This document shows, piece after piece, positions 1-7,495 of a DNA stretch of 13,474 bases (position 1 is its first letter; every line of letters starts with the position of its first letter). The position numbers and the translations under genes are program-made. Source of the DNA: Rickettsia endosymbiont of Ixodes persulcatus. GTDB taxonomy: Bacteria; Pseudomonadota; Alphaproteobacteria; Rickettsiales; Rickettsiaceae. The notes under the pieces were generated by a model. The model saw nothing but the letters and a program-made list of their open reading frames with translations, did not search any database and was not told where the DNA came from. The DNA lies in NCBI GenBank assembly GCA_027293795.1, contig JAPYLE010000008.1:1-13474 (forward strand), given 5' to 3'.

Positions 1-280
1 TGCTAATTCTACACAATTCGATAATCCATGAAAAATAAGCACACCACATAATTTACCATATAATTCATACAAAACTCTTGCAGATTTACTTCTCCCTTTA
101 AGATTTTCAATTTTTGCATGACTTTTATATAATTTAAATAATAATTCAATTTGCCATCTGGCTCGATATGAACAAAAGAAGGATAAATAAAAAAATTACT
201 TTATATCAACAAAATTGGGAAGTTATAAAAACATCAATTCAGAACAACATTAGATGGCTTCTAGCTGATACGCAATTTTG
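1..280 (-). pseudogene. IS4-type transposase, C-terminal remnant
   Basis: On the minus strand, about positions 175 down to 1 translate without stops to a stretch containing RARWQIELLFKLYKSHAKIE, followed by KGRSKSARVLYELYGKL. The Y-R-x-R-W-Q-I-E-L-x-F-K signature belongs to the C-terminal catalytic region of IS4-type DDE transposases and includes the conserved glutamate. Upstream of it, in-frame stops and apparent frameshifts appear (for example TAA near 200), and only traces such as FITS remain readable to about 275. The protein is therefore truncated at its N-terminal side and decayed. It runs off the left window edge, so its true 3' end is unseen. It directly follows a truncated ABC exporter gene, which suggests that insertion and later deletion joined the two. 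The fragment is probably not functional. Confidence 0.75.
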
Positions 281-505
281 CTAAGTGCAAAACTCCTGTA
301 AAAAACACACTACCGATTTATAACTTTGGGCAAACGTAATTTGTTCATTTTGTGTAAATAAATCAAGTAAAAGCTTTACGGCGTAGTTATATATAATAGG
401 ATAGACGCCGCTTGCAAGCGGTGCAAACATCATGATCAGATATAAATATTTATACGGCTTTATAACAGACCATAAAAAAGAAACGGGATTAGTTTTGATT
501 TTCAT
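281..505 (-). pseudogene. ABC exporter, N-terminal fragment (truncated)
   Basis: A 74-codon frame begins at 505 with MKIKTNPVSFLWSVIKPYKY and contains one clear hydrophobic segment (about residues 20-36) and part of a second. This layout matches the start of the membrane domain of MsbA-like half-transporters. Intact members run to nearly 600 residues; here the frame ends after about 70, and the last residues (LQEFCT) look like foreign sequence. No nucleotide-binding domain follows, since transposase remnant sequence takes over. It is related in type to the intact exporter at 11334-13103. It lies downstream of thrS on the same strand, separated by repeat sequence. The start and the family are fairly clear; loss of function is inferred from the missing ATPase domain. 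Confidence 0.7.
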
Positions 506-560
506 AAATTGAAGAAATATTGGTCAAATTTAGGAAACTTCTGTGTATGAATACCCAAGC

Positions 561-676
561 CGTCATTGCGAGCGGGCATTGTTGCGTGGATCGGTAAATA
601 CTCTTTATGTCATTCCCGCGTAGGCGGGAATGACATCGAAGCATTAGACGATCTAAAGCAATTCTTTTGAGCAATT
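561..676. repeat. Composite intergenic repeat downstream of thrS
   Basis: The left part begins cgtcattgcgag and runs to about 592 (gtggatc). It resembles, with divergence, the sequence at 7399-7435. The right part includes gatctaaagcaattc. A separate perfect hairpin (607-636) is nested inside, suggesting one repeat inserted into another. The type matches the palindromic repeats widespread in Rickettsia intergenic DNA; assignment to a named RPE class was not possible by eye. Confidence 0.5.
607..636. repeat. Perfect 13-bp hairpin, family A (loop GTAG)
   Basis: The sequence atgtcattcccgc (607-619), a 4-nt loop gtag, then the exact reverse complement gcgggaatgacat (624-636). The same stem recurs at 10709-10733, 10823-10847 and 13124-13153, with different 4-nt loops. 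There is no U-tract, so it is not a canonical intrinsic terminator, although it lies downstream of thrS. Confidence 0.85.
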
Positions 677-735
677 CCAAATTTCATATATACTACGAGT
701 AAATGAAGAGTCATTAGAAAAGTATACATTTTTTC

Positions 736-2643
736 TTAAAGATACTTACTATTCTCTTCCCTAATTAATGTTATTAACTGTTCGACCGATAATACTTCCT
801 GGTCAGTAGTTCCGAGTCTTCTAATTGTTACTTGTTTATTTTCTTTTTCCTGCTTACCGATTACGGCAATCATCGGTACTTTTTGATTAGAAAACTCACA
901 AATTTTATAATTAATTTTATCAGGTGAGATATTAATATCCATTCTTACACCATTATCAATTAAAGCTTTTTGTACTTCTAAAGCGTAATCATTTAAATCG
1001 CTTGTGATTGTTGCAATAGCAACCTGTACGGGTGCAAGCCACAGCGGGAAACGCCCCGCATATTCTTCTATCAATATACCGATAAAACGCTCAAGTGAAC
1101 CAAGTATTGCCCTATGCAGCATTACAGGTCTTTTCTTTTCACCGCTTGCTGCAACATAGCTAGCATCAAGTCGCTCCGGCAATACAAAATCCATCTGAAG
1201 CGTACCGCATTGCCATTGCCGCCCTATCGCATCGGTTAATACAAACTCAAGTTTTGGACCGTAAAATGCCCCCTCACCCGGGTTTAGCGTATAAGTAAAC
1301 CCTGCTTTTTCTACTGCTTCTTTCAAAGCATTCTCGGCCTTATCCCAAACTTCATCGCTGCCTGCACGAATTTCAGGGCGATCAGAAAACTTTACCTTTA
1401 TATCGGTAAAGCCGAAATCTTTATAAACTTCCGTCAGTAATTTACAAAAACTAACTGTCTCATCAGTAATTTGTTCCTCTGCACAAAATATGTGTGCATC
1501 ATCTTGTACTAAGCTCCGTACTCTCATTAAACCGTGCAATGCACCGGATGCCTCATTACGGTGACACAATCCAAACTCCGACATACGAAGCGGTAAATCA
1601 CGATAGCTCTTGATACCTTGTTTGAAAATCTGCACGTGGCAAGGACAATTCATAGGTTTTAAAACTAATGTCTTGTCATCAGCCTCTAAGGCAAACATAT
1701 CGTCACGGAATTTTCCCCAATGTCCTGAAGCTTCCCAAAGGCTCTTATCAACTAAAACAGGAGTCTTAACCTCAGTATAACCGTTCTTACGAATTTTTTT
1801 TCTGATATATTGCTCAACTATATTATATATACTCCAGCCTTTATCATGCCAAAATACCATGCCTCGAGCTTCTTCATGAAAGTGAAATAAATCAAGCTCA
1901 CGCCCAAGCTTTCTATGATCACGTTTCTCGGCTTCTTCAAGCATAAAAAGGTAATTATCTAGCTGCTCTTTTGTAGCCCAAGCAGTACCGTATATACGCT
2001 GTAATACTTCATTACGACTATCACCTCGCCAATAGCTGCCGGCAACTTTCATCAGCTTAAAATGCTTAACAAACCCTGTAGATGGAGCATGCGGTCCTCG
2101 GCATAAATCAATAAAATTACCTTGCCTGTATAAAGTAATCGGCTCATCCATTGGTATTGAAGCAATAATTTCGGCTTTATAATGCTCTCCTATCGACTTA
2201 AAAAATTCTACAGCTTTATCCCTATTCCATAACTCTCTTGTTACTTTCTCGTTTTTCTTGGAAAGTTCTTGCATTTTAGCTTCTATAACAGCTAAATCAT
2301 CGTTAGTAAAAGGCTTATCACGAGCGAAATCGTAATAATAGCCGTTTTCAATTGCAGGACCGATCGTTACTTGAGTTTCAGGGAACAGCTCCTTTACGGC
2401 TTCAGCAGTTAAATGAGCTGCATCGTGCCTTATTATCTCAAGACATTTAGGATCTTTTACGGTTAAAATACGAAGCTTGCAATTATTTTCAATTACAGTA
2501 CTTAAGTCTTTAAGCTCGCCGTTTATTTCAGCAACCATTGCTTGTTTTGCAAGTGACATTGAAATTGCATTTGCCACTTCATAGGCGGTAATATCTTTTT
2601 CAAATTGTCTTACACTACCGTCGGATAAGGAAATATTTATCAT
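736..2643 (-). CDS. thrS: Threonyl-tRNA synthetase
   Basis: Class II aminoacyl-tRNA synthetase that charges tRNA-Thr in the cytoplasm. At 635 residues it is full length. Residues 1-61 form the TGS domain. The editing domain follows, with its metal-type HxxxH (H73, H77) and the CRGPH motif (C181, H185) used to clear mischarged Ser-tRNA-Thr. The catalytic core spans roughly residues 245-530 and keeps the three zinc ligands expected from the E. coli enzyme: C333 in KPMNCPCH, H384 in DDAHIF and H510 in MLHRAILGS. Motif 2 is seen around the HRNE at 361-364. The C-terminal ~100 residues are the anticodon-binding domain. The ATG at 2643 gives a normal N-terminus (MINISLSDGS). No strong Shine-Dalgarno is visible, as is common in this AT-rich genome. 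Flanked by repeats on both sides, it is likely transcribed alone or with the upstream hypothetical gene. Confidence 0.98.
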   Translation of the reverse strand: MINISLSDGSVRQFEKDITAYEVANAISMSLAKQAMVAEINGELKDLSTVIENNCKLRILTVKDPKCLEIIRHDAAHLTAEAVKELFPETQVTIGPAIENGYYYDFARDKPFTNDDLAVIEAKMQELSKKNEKVTRELWNRDKAVEFFKSIGEHYKAEIIASIPMDEPITLYRQGNFIDLCRGPHAPSTGFVKHFKLMKVAGSYWRGDSRNEVLQRIYGTAWATKEQLDNYLFMLEEAEKRDHRKLGRELDLFHFHEEARGMVFWHDKGWSIYNIVEQYIRKKIRKNGYTEVKTPVLVDKSLWEASGHWGKFRDDMFALEADDKTLVLKPMNCPCHVQIFKQGIKSYRDLPLRMSEFGLCHRNEASGALHGLMRVRSLVQDDAHIFCAEEQITDETVSFCKLLTEVYKDFGFTDIKVKFSDRPEIRAGSDEVWDKAENALKEAVEKAGFTYTLNPGEGAFYGPKLEFVLTDAIGRQWQCGTLQMDFVLPERLDASYVAASGEKKRPVMLHRAILGSLERFIGILIEEYAGRFPLWLAPVQVAIATITSDLNDYALEVQKALIDNGVRMDINISPDKINYKICEFSNQKVPMIAVIGKQEKENKQVTIRRLGTTDQEVLSVEQLITLIREENSKYL

Positions 2644-2712
2644 TTTTTATTCTAACTTATTTTTTCTAGGTTTCCGCTTTGGAAGTTGCCGGTATAGCTC
2701 TTGAAAAGTCCG

Positions 2713-2814
2713 CTGTCATACCGTGGCTTGACCATGGGGTCCAGAAATACAATTCAAAATGCTAATAATTTTAGTATTTTAAGCTGGATCCTGCGATCAA
2801 GTCGCAGGATGGCA
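2713..2814. repeat. Large palindromic repeat, family B (thrS upstream)
   Basis: The left arm contains ccgtggcttgaccatggggt and ends in ccag near 2744. The right arm starts with ctggatcctgcgatcaagtc and ends gcaggatgg. The arms are inverse copies of each other, each with its own small hairpin around cttga / tcaag. It lies between the hypothetical gene (2847) and thrS (start 2643), so it would be in any shared transcript. The same element recurs at 4511-4594, with a half copy at 7451-7482. Confidence 0.75.
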
Positions 2815-2846
2815 ACCCGATTTCTTGAACCGGACAATACTTTAAA

Positions 2847-4448
2847 TTATTTACCGACAACTTGTTTTTTTTCTTGATCTATTTGAGCCATAGCATTCAT
2901 AAATTCTAATACTCTTGCATCACTAAAAATCTGATCTATAGTTTTATCGTTAATAGTTAACCCGTCATCTTTACCTTTTATATCAACTATTAGAGATTCG
3001 CCGTCTTTTAATTCAGAATTTTGACTAAAAGCTTCTATTGCCCCAAAGCCGTATTGCTTTATTACTGAAGATTGTTTTTCTAGATTTAAAGCAAATTCCT
3101 TAGAATCTTCTACTTTATTAAGCACCGGTACAATAGCATTATTAGTATAGTTCACAAAATTATTTATAAACGCATTTGGATCCGATAATTTTATTACGCT
3201 TTCTAGATTCAGAGGATTCTCTAAATTAGGCATATCAATATCAATATCAAAATTAAAATCATCCATTACAAGATTAGTTTTACCGGATAATTTTTTTTCT
3301 TCAGGATCAAACTCACCTTTTAAATTAAACTCGGAATTATTTATTTTTGCAAAAACCCCCATTATTTTCTCTCCGTCTTCTTGAGTAATAGGGCTACTTA
3401 GTTTAAAAATTTTGTCTAACTCAGCGCTTTTATTTAAACCATTGCTAAAGTAACGTCCTAAAGCTTCAACTGCCGTCTTTTGATATATCTCCGAAGGTTC
3501 TATAGTAGATTTAATATTTAAAGTAAAATCAAAAATTTTATCTTTTTCTATATTTAATTTATATAAATTACTTTCTACTTTTCCTTTTCTTTCAATATCG
3601 CACGCAAATAAAAATGGCTTACCTTTTACTAATTCGCCTAATATTTGCATAAAAATAACAGCATGCACATTCTCATCTTGCTTTTGATCTAGAGAAAAGT
3701 TTTGAATTAATAGTTTTCCAAGAGCTACTAGCTCATCACTATATTTAAGCTTTAGTTGGCCTTTATAAGTAGTTGGCACATTTAATACATCCAAGTGTGC
3801 TACATCATATTCAAATGAGTCAAAATTAGCTCCTTCTCCTATTTTATCTCTTAAAAATTTAAAAACTTTGTCAGATAAATTTTTACTATAGTTTTCAGAA
3901 GTAAATGAAACGACACTTTTTCTATCCAAAGTTAATAAATTAAGATTATCCAATGTTTTAGTATTAGTAATTACAGAATTACTAATATCGCTTTCTGCTA
4001 ATTTTTCTGCATCCCTAGAACTATATAGAGTTGATTTTCTATCACTCATGCTTAATTTCCAATAATCAGACTCTCTATTAAATAAAGATTTTCTAAACCA
4101 AATTGTTGTATGATGATCAGGAGAATAAAAAATACTTTCTTCATCCTTAGCAGTAGTAATTTTTACATTATTTCCGTAAGAATCAATTTTTGTAATATTC
4201 AAAAACGGTACGTGTCTAATAACTATCTCATCGTAATAAAAATCTATAGGTTTTAACATTACTTTATTTAAAGTAACACTAAACCTATATTTATTAACTT
4301 TTATTGAATCATAAGTTATATATTCTTCATATTTATCAAGTATAGAGATAATATTCTCTTTACTTTGATATTCAAATTTATAGGCAGCATATCCCCACCC
4401 TACTAAGATTAAAGCTAAAAAGCTTATTATAATAAATCGTATTTTCAT
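2847..4448 (-). CDS. Conserved-looking hypothetical, N-terminally membrane-anchored protein
   Basis: A 533-residue protein whose function I do not recognise. Residues 3-24 (IRFIIISFLALILVGWGYAA) form a hydrophobic stretch after a short basic N-terminus, consistent with a signal anchor or uncleaved signal peptide and no lipobox. The rest is hydrophilic and should face the periplasm. It alternates short beta-like stretches with asparagine- and lysine-rich segments, and includes DDFNFDIDIDMP near residue 400. The overall look (single N-terminal anchor, long repetitive beta-rich body) recalls bacterial DUF945/AsmA-like envelope proteins, but no diagnostic motif was found, so this is only a guess. 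The frame is long and clean, with compositional bias typical of a real coding region. Family B repeats lie on both sides, so it may be its own transcription unit. Confidence 0.85.
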   Translation of the reverse strand: MKIRFIIISFLALILVGWGYAAYKFEYQSKENIISILDKYEEYITYDSIKVNKYRFSVTLNKVMLKPIDFYYDEIVIRHVPFLNITKIDSYGNNVKITTAKDEESIFYSPDHHTTIWFRKSLFNRESDYWKLSMSDRKSTLYSSRDAEKLAESDISNSVITNTKTLDNLNLLTLDRKSVVSFTSENYSKNLSDKVFKFLRDKIGEGANFDSFEYDVAHLDVLNVPTTYKGQLKLKYSDELVALGKLLIQNFSLDQKQDENVHAVIFMQILGELVKGKPFLFACDIERKGKVESNLYKLNIEKDKIFDFTLNIKSTIEPSEIYQKTAVEALGRYFSNGLNKSAELDKIFKLSSPITQEDGEKIMGVFAKINNSEFNLKGEFDPEEKKLSGKTNLVMDDFNFDIDIDMPNLENPLNLESVIKLSDPNAFINNFVNYTNNAIVPVLNKVEDSKEFALNLEKQSSVIKQYGFGAIEAFSQNSELKDGESLIVDIKGKDDGLTINDKTIDQIFSDARVLEFMNAMAQIDQEKKQVVGK

Positions 4449-4484
4449 CTTTGCTACTGTAAAAAATTATTAAAAACTAAAAAA

Positions 4485-4499
4485 GTCATTCCCGCGTGG
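4485..4499. repeat. Half copy of family A hairpin
   Basis: The sequence gtcattcccgcg matches the left stem of the family A hairpin. The right stem is missing and a family B palindrome begins at 4511, so this copy appears truncated. Confidence 0.5.
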
Positions 4500-4510
4500 A
4501 TAAGCTTTCC

Positions 4511-4594
4511 GATGTCACCCCTGTGGCTTGACCACGGGGTCCAGTCTTTATTTTACTTTTTCTGGATGCCGTGATCAAGTCACGGCATGACATC
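4511..4594. repeat. Large palindromic repeat, family B (between purC and 4448 gene)
   Basis: The arms gatgtcacccctgtggcttg... and ...gtgatcaagtcacggcatg are inverse copies, with a T-rich centre (4545-4560). Each arm folds: ccctgtgg/ccacgggg around cttga on the left and gccgtga/tcacggc around tcaag on the right. It is a second full copy of the element at 2713-2814. Confidence 0.8.
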
Positions 4595-4641
4595 AGAGCT
4601 TTTTCAAGTTCAAAATAGCACATGCCGCTTAAACAATATAT

Positions 4642-5352
4642 TTATTTTTCTTTTAAACGATCAGCTATTAGCTTATATGATTCAAAAGCTTTACTCGGTT
4701 TGTTTTCAAGCAATTCAAATCCTAATTTCTCATTACTGTTAATGTGCCATAATCTACAATTATCTGGACTAATTTCATCAGTTAACATAATGATAGATTC
4801 TTCACCGTTAAACACACGCCCAAATTCTAGTTTACACTCAACAAGCCGAATCCCGACACCGATAAATAAGCCGCTTAGAAAATCATATATACGCAAAGCT
4901 TGCTCTTTTACTGCTTTAATTTCATCCCTAGTTAACCAACCAAAATTTAATATTTGATACTCATTAACTATCGGATATTTAAATTCACGACTTCGGACCT
5001 TAAAATCAATGATCGGCATTGAAAATCATTTTATCGAAAAAATAAATATGAGGGAGCAATTAATTCAATATGTCGAGGTTTTTCCGATACAAGTAATAAT
5101 ATCATCGGTAGCATGCGGTAGATTTGTAAAAGAATTTGGGATGGACGAAGGATATGTATTTGATAAGCCGATCATTTCCAGTTTATCCATTAGAAAAGAA
5201 GAAATATTATTATTAAGTACCCCTTTACCTGATATATCAACAGTCTCACCGGTTTCTAAAATGGCCTTATCGGAAAAAGCCATTATAAGTAAAAAATCTT
5301 CTTCGGCAGAATATAAGATTTTACTCGAACCTTCATATAATTTTTTTTTCAT
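4642..5352 (-). pseudogene. purC: SAICAR synthetase, disrupted by an internal inversion
   Basis: PurC joins aspartate to CAIR in purine synthesis. The N-terminal part (5352 down to about 5177) reads MKKKLYEGSSKILYSAEEDF... with the family's Y-E-G-x-(S/A)-K start. The C-terminal part (from 5016 down to 4642) reads PIIDFKVRSREF, then VNEYQILNFGWL, the conserved CKLEFGRV and LTDEISPDNCRLW. The middle of the enzyme (residues 60-115, with VEVFPIQVIISSVACGRFV and FGMDEGYVFDKP) is present but encoded on the plus strand at 5009-5176. Read as it stands, the minus frame leaves PurC after residue 62 and hits TGA at 5065-5067. The two outer parts share one frame (total 237 codons), so reversing 5008-5176 restores a complete 236-residue protein with no stops. 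It starts 9 nt after the M16 gene ends, with GAGA upstream of the ATG as a possible ribosome site, so it belongs to that operon. As sequenced, no functional PurC is expected. Confidence 0.93.
5008..5176. other. Inverted segment within purC, bounded by 10-bp inverted repeats
   Basis: The boundaries are aatgatcggc (5008-5017) and its exact reverse complement gccgatcatt (5167-5176), with 149 bp between them. Both repeats are native purC sequence: one encodes E-M-I-G (codons 59-62) and the other K-P-I-I (codons 112-115). In the current orientation the plus strand between them encodes PurC residues 60-115. Bases just outside and inside the repeats do not extend the match, so the repeat is exactly 10 bp. 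Confidence 0.9.
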
Positions 5353-5361
5353 TTATTAATC

Positions 5362-6603
5362 TCAAAATTCATAAGAAAGAGTACTGGGACCAATAATTGC
5401 CAATGTAATAGTACCACTAAATATTTTATTTGCCGTATTAATAATGTCATCAGCTTTTATATTCGTAATAATTTCCATGATCTCTTCAGGCGAAATATAT
5501 TTACCGAAAGCCGCATAATTTTTACCGATTTCTTCTGATTTATAAGCTACTTTCTCTTGTGCCATCAACAAATTACTTCGTAGTTGCGTTTTAGCTCTAA
5601 TCATCTCTTCTTCATTAACTTTTTCAGTCATCTTGGTTATTTCATTTTTCAGCTCTTTGCATAATAATTCCAATTTATCATGTGCGGTACTTGCATAAAT
5701 AGTAAATACTCCACTATCAACATATGTACTATTATAACTACCGACTGCATATGCAAGCCCTAGCCTTTCACGAATATGTTGAAATAAACGTGAAGACATA
5801 CCACCACCGAATATTATAGCAAGTAGCTGTGTTCGGTAAAGCCTTTCTAAATTAATATACGGCATTCCTTCAAAACCCAGTATTAAAGTAGTTTGCTCCA
5901 AATCCTTATTGATAAAGCTATTACCTCCTATATATCTTGCAGGTAGAAAACTACTTTTTACTCCTTGCTTCAAAGAAGAAAATAATCGCTCTGCAATATC
6001 CACTATTTTATCGTGATCAACATTCCCGGCAACCGATAAATACAGATTTCCGGCGTTATAATGTTTATCTATAAAACTCAAAAAATGTTCTTTAGTAAAA
6101 CTAGCCAGTGTTTTGCTTGTTCCAAGAATCGGTTTACCGAGCGGCTGATCCTTATAAACGCTACTATAAAACTTCTCATATATTAAATCATCGGGATTAT
6201 CTTGGCTATGGGCTATTTCCTGTAATATCACCTGATATTCCTTAGCTATCTCTTCTTGGGAGAAAATAGAATTTTGTATTATATCGGCAAGTATATTAAG
6301 TGCTTTATCACAATTTTTGGATAATACTCGTGCATAATATATTGTTTTTTCATGACCTGTATAAGCGTTAAAATGACCACCTATCTCATCAAATTCTTCG
6401 GCTATTTGTTTTGCCGTTCTTGTTTTAGTACCTTTAAAAGCCATATGCTCAAGAAAATGAGAAATGCCCTCTTCTTCAGGATTTTCATAACGGCTTCCGA
6501 CTTTAACAATTAAATTTATCGCTACCGAATTAACATAAGGCATATTATATGTTAAAATTGTCAAACCGTTTTTTAATTTACTAACGTTAAAATTTTCCTT
6601 CAT
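5362..6603 (-). CDS. M16-family zinc metallopeptidase
   Basis: A 413-residue peptidase of the pitrilysin/processing-peptidase family, related to mitochondrial MPP beta and bacterial PqqL/YmxG-type proteases. The inverted zinc motif HxxEH is intact as H49-F-L-E52-H53 in ISHFLEHMAFKGT. The third zinc ligand, E129 (in EYQVILQEIAHSQDNP), falls at the usual distance, so the enzyme should be catalytically competent. The C-terminal half carries the second family fold, including FGGGMSSRLFQHIRERLGLAY (about residues 276-296), the R/Y substrate-side motif. No signal peptide is obvious, so a cytoplasmic location is inferred; its substrate is unknown. Its ATG overlaps the end of the upstream glycosyltransferase gene by 17 nt and it ends 9 nt before purC, indicating translational coupling in one operon. 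Confidence 0.95.
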   Translation of the reverse strand: MKENFNVSKLKNGLTILTYNMPYVNSVAINLIVKVGSRYENPEEEGISHFLEHMAFKGTKTRTAKQIAEEFDEIGGHFNAYTGHEKTIYYARVLSKNCDKALNILADIIQNSIFSQEEIAKEYQVILQEIAHSQDNPDDLIYEKFYSSVYKDQPLGKPILGTSKTLASFTKEHFLSFIDKHYNAGNLYLSVAGNVDHDKIVDIAERLFSSLKQGVKSSFLPARYIGGNSFINKDLEQTTLILGFEGMPYINLERLYRTQLLAIIFGGGMSSRLFQHIRERLGLAYAVGSYNSTYVDSGVFTIYASTAHDKLELLCKELKNEITKMTEKVNEEEMIRAKTQLRSNLLMAQEKVAYKSEEIGKNYAAFGKYISPEEIMEIITNIKADDIINTANKIFSGTITLAIIGPSTLSYEF

Positions 6604-7387
6604 AATTATTTTTTTGTTTTTCTCTTAATTTTGCAAGACGCAAAAATCTTGCAAAGGCAAAAATCATTGAATCTACAAACCCGTCAAAACCGAATACAAA
6701 ATATCGTCTGATAAAAAATGCTTTAAAAACCCACCATAACATTTCAGTTGCTATTCGGATATTTGAAACTTTTTTATCTTGCATCATTAAATCTTTTGCC
6801 TGCTCGCTAGAATAAAAATTTGCTTTAGTTATCAACTGCTCAATTGAAGTACCCGAATAATGATAAGCAGCTTCGTTTAATAAATAAACTTTATCTGTAA
6901 AATCAACATCTTTATTAAATACCACCGAATCATGAGTAGTGCTATTTACGGTATTTGCAAAGCTTGCAAACTTTTTATTATATAACCGGGTACATTTATT
7001 AAATGGAGCAAACACCCGTGGCTTTTGGTCATTACGATGCATTATTAAAAGCTTTATTTGATAGGCTAAATAACGATCTTGATTTCCGGACACAAAAATA
7101 TACTCTATTTCATCTTGTAAATTTTTAGACAGCTCCTCATCAGCATCAATATTAAGAATCCAATCATTTATACAAAGACTTTCGGCAAAAGATTTCTGCC
7201 CTACATAACCAAGCCACGGTTTTATCACTACCGTTGCCCCTAATTCTTCAGCTATACTAGCCGTATCATCAGTACTTTCACTATCTACTACTATCACCTC
7301 ATCAACAATATTTTTTACGCTATTTATAGCTCTTGCTATCCTTGCCGCTTCATTTTTAGTAATAATAAATGCTGAGATTTTTGTCAT
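6587..7387 (-). CDS. waaE: Family 2 glycosyltransferase, WaaE/KdtX-like (LPS core)
   Basis: A 266-residue GT2 enzyme from the chosen start, MTKISAFIITKNEAARI. The GT-A nucleotide-sugar fold is shown by ITKNEAARIARAINSV at the N-terminus, VDEVIVVDSESTDDT, and the DxD metal motif in NIDADEEL. The sequence GYVGQKSFAES after the acidic segment is typical of the WaaE/KdtX subfamily, which adds a sugar to the lipopolysaccharide inner core at the cytoplasmic face of the inner membrane. The C-terminal ~50 residues (WWVFKAFFIRRYFVFGFDGF) are amphipathic or hydrophobic and probably touch the membrane. The frame could start 12 nt earlier at a GTG (7399), but ATG at 7387 gives the usual family N-terminus. 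A repeat begins 11 nt upstream of that ATG. It is the first gene of the waaE-M16-purC operon. The exact acceptor sugar cannot be told from the sequence. Confidence 0.88.
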   Translation of the reverse strand: MTKISAFIITKNEAARIARAINSVKNIVDEVIVVDSESTDDTASIAEELGATVVIKPWLGYVGQKSFAESLCINDWILNIDADEELSKNLQDEIEYIFVSGNQDRYLAYQIKLLIMHRNDQKPRVFAPFNKCTRLYNKKFASFANTVNSTTHDSVVFNKDVDFTDKVYLLNEAAYHYSGTSIEQLITKANFYSSEQAKDLMMQDKKVSNIRIATEMLWWVFKAFFIRRYFVFGFDGFVDSMIFAFARFLRLAKLREKQKNNYEGKF

Positions 7388-7398
7388 ATACTTACACA

Positions 7399-7435
7399 CG
7401 TCATTGCAAGAAAATTAAGCCTTGTTGTATGGATC
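7399..7435. repeat. Diverged repeat half, upstream of waaE
   Basis: The segment begins cgtcattgcaag and ends gttgtatggatc, matching the left part of the composite repeat at 561-592 (cgtcattgcgag ... gttgcgtggatc). It abuts the waaE start region, so the promoter or leader of that operon overlaps repeat DNA. Confidence 0.5.
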
Positions 7436-7450
7436 AAAAAATGTATTCGG

Positions 7451-7482
7451 TGTTATTCCGTGGCTTGACCACGGGGTGACAA
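7451..7482. repeat. Half copy of family B palindrome
   Basis: The sequence ccgtggcttgaccacggggt corresponds to the left arm of the family B elements (2713, 4511), with a perfect ccgtgg/ccacgg stem around cttga. The inverse right arm is absent. It lies between waaE and the small DUF2474-like gene, and may act as a hairpin downstream of the cyd genes. Confidence 0.65.
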
Positions 7483-7495
7483 CAAAAAATCAAAC

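Noticed and set aside
489..680. A 63-codon minus-strand frame reading through the family A hairpin
   Set aside because: It is translated repeat DNA overlapping the exporter fragment start; no protein-like conservation is visible.
4622..4957. A 111-codon plus-strand frame
   Set aside because: Antisense shadow of the purC C-terminal region.
4642..5019. A separate 125-residue gene starting at 5019
   Set aside because: It is the C-terminal part of PurC; its ATG is created by the inversion junction and is not a native start.
5065..5352. A frameshift or nonsense mutation as the cause of the purC break
   Set aside because: The two outer parts are in the same frame and the missing middle is present on the opposite strand, so inversion explains everything without any indel.
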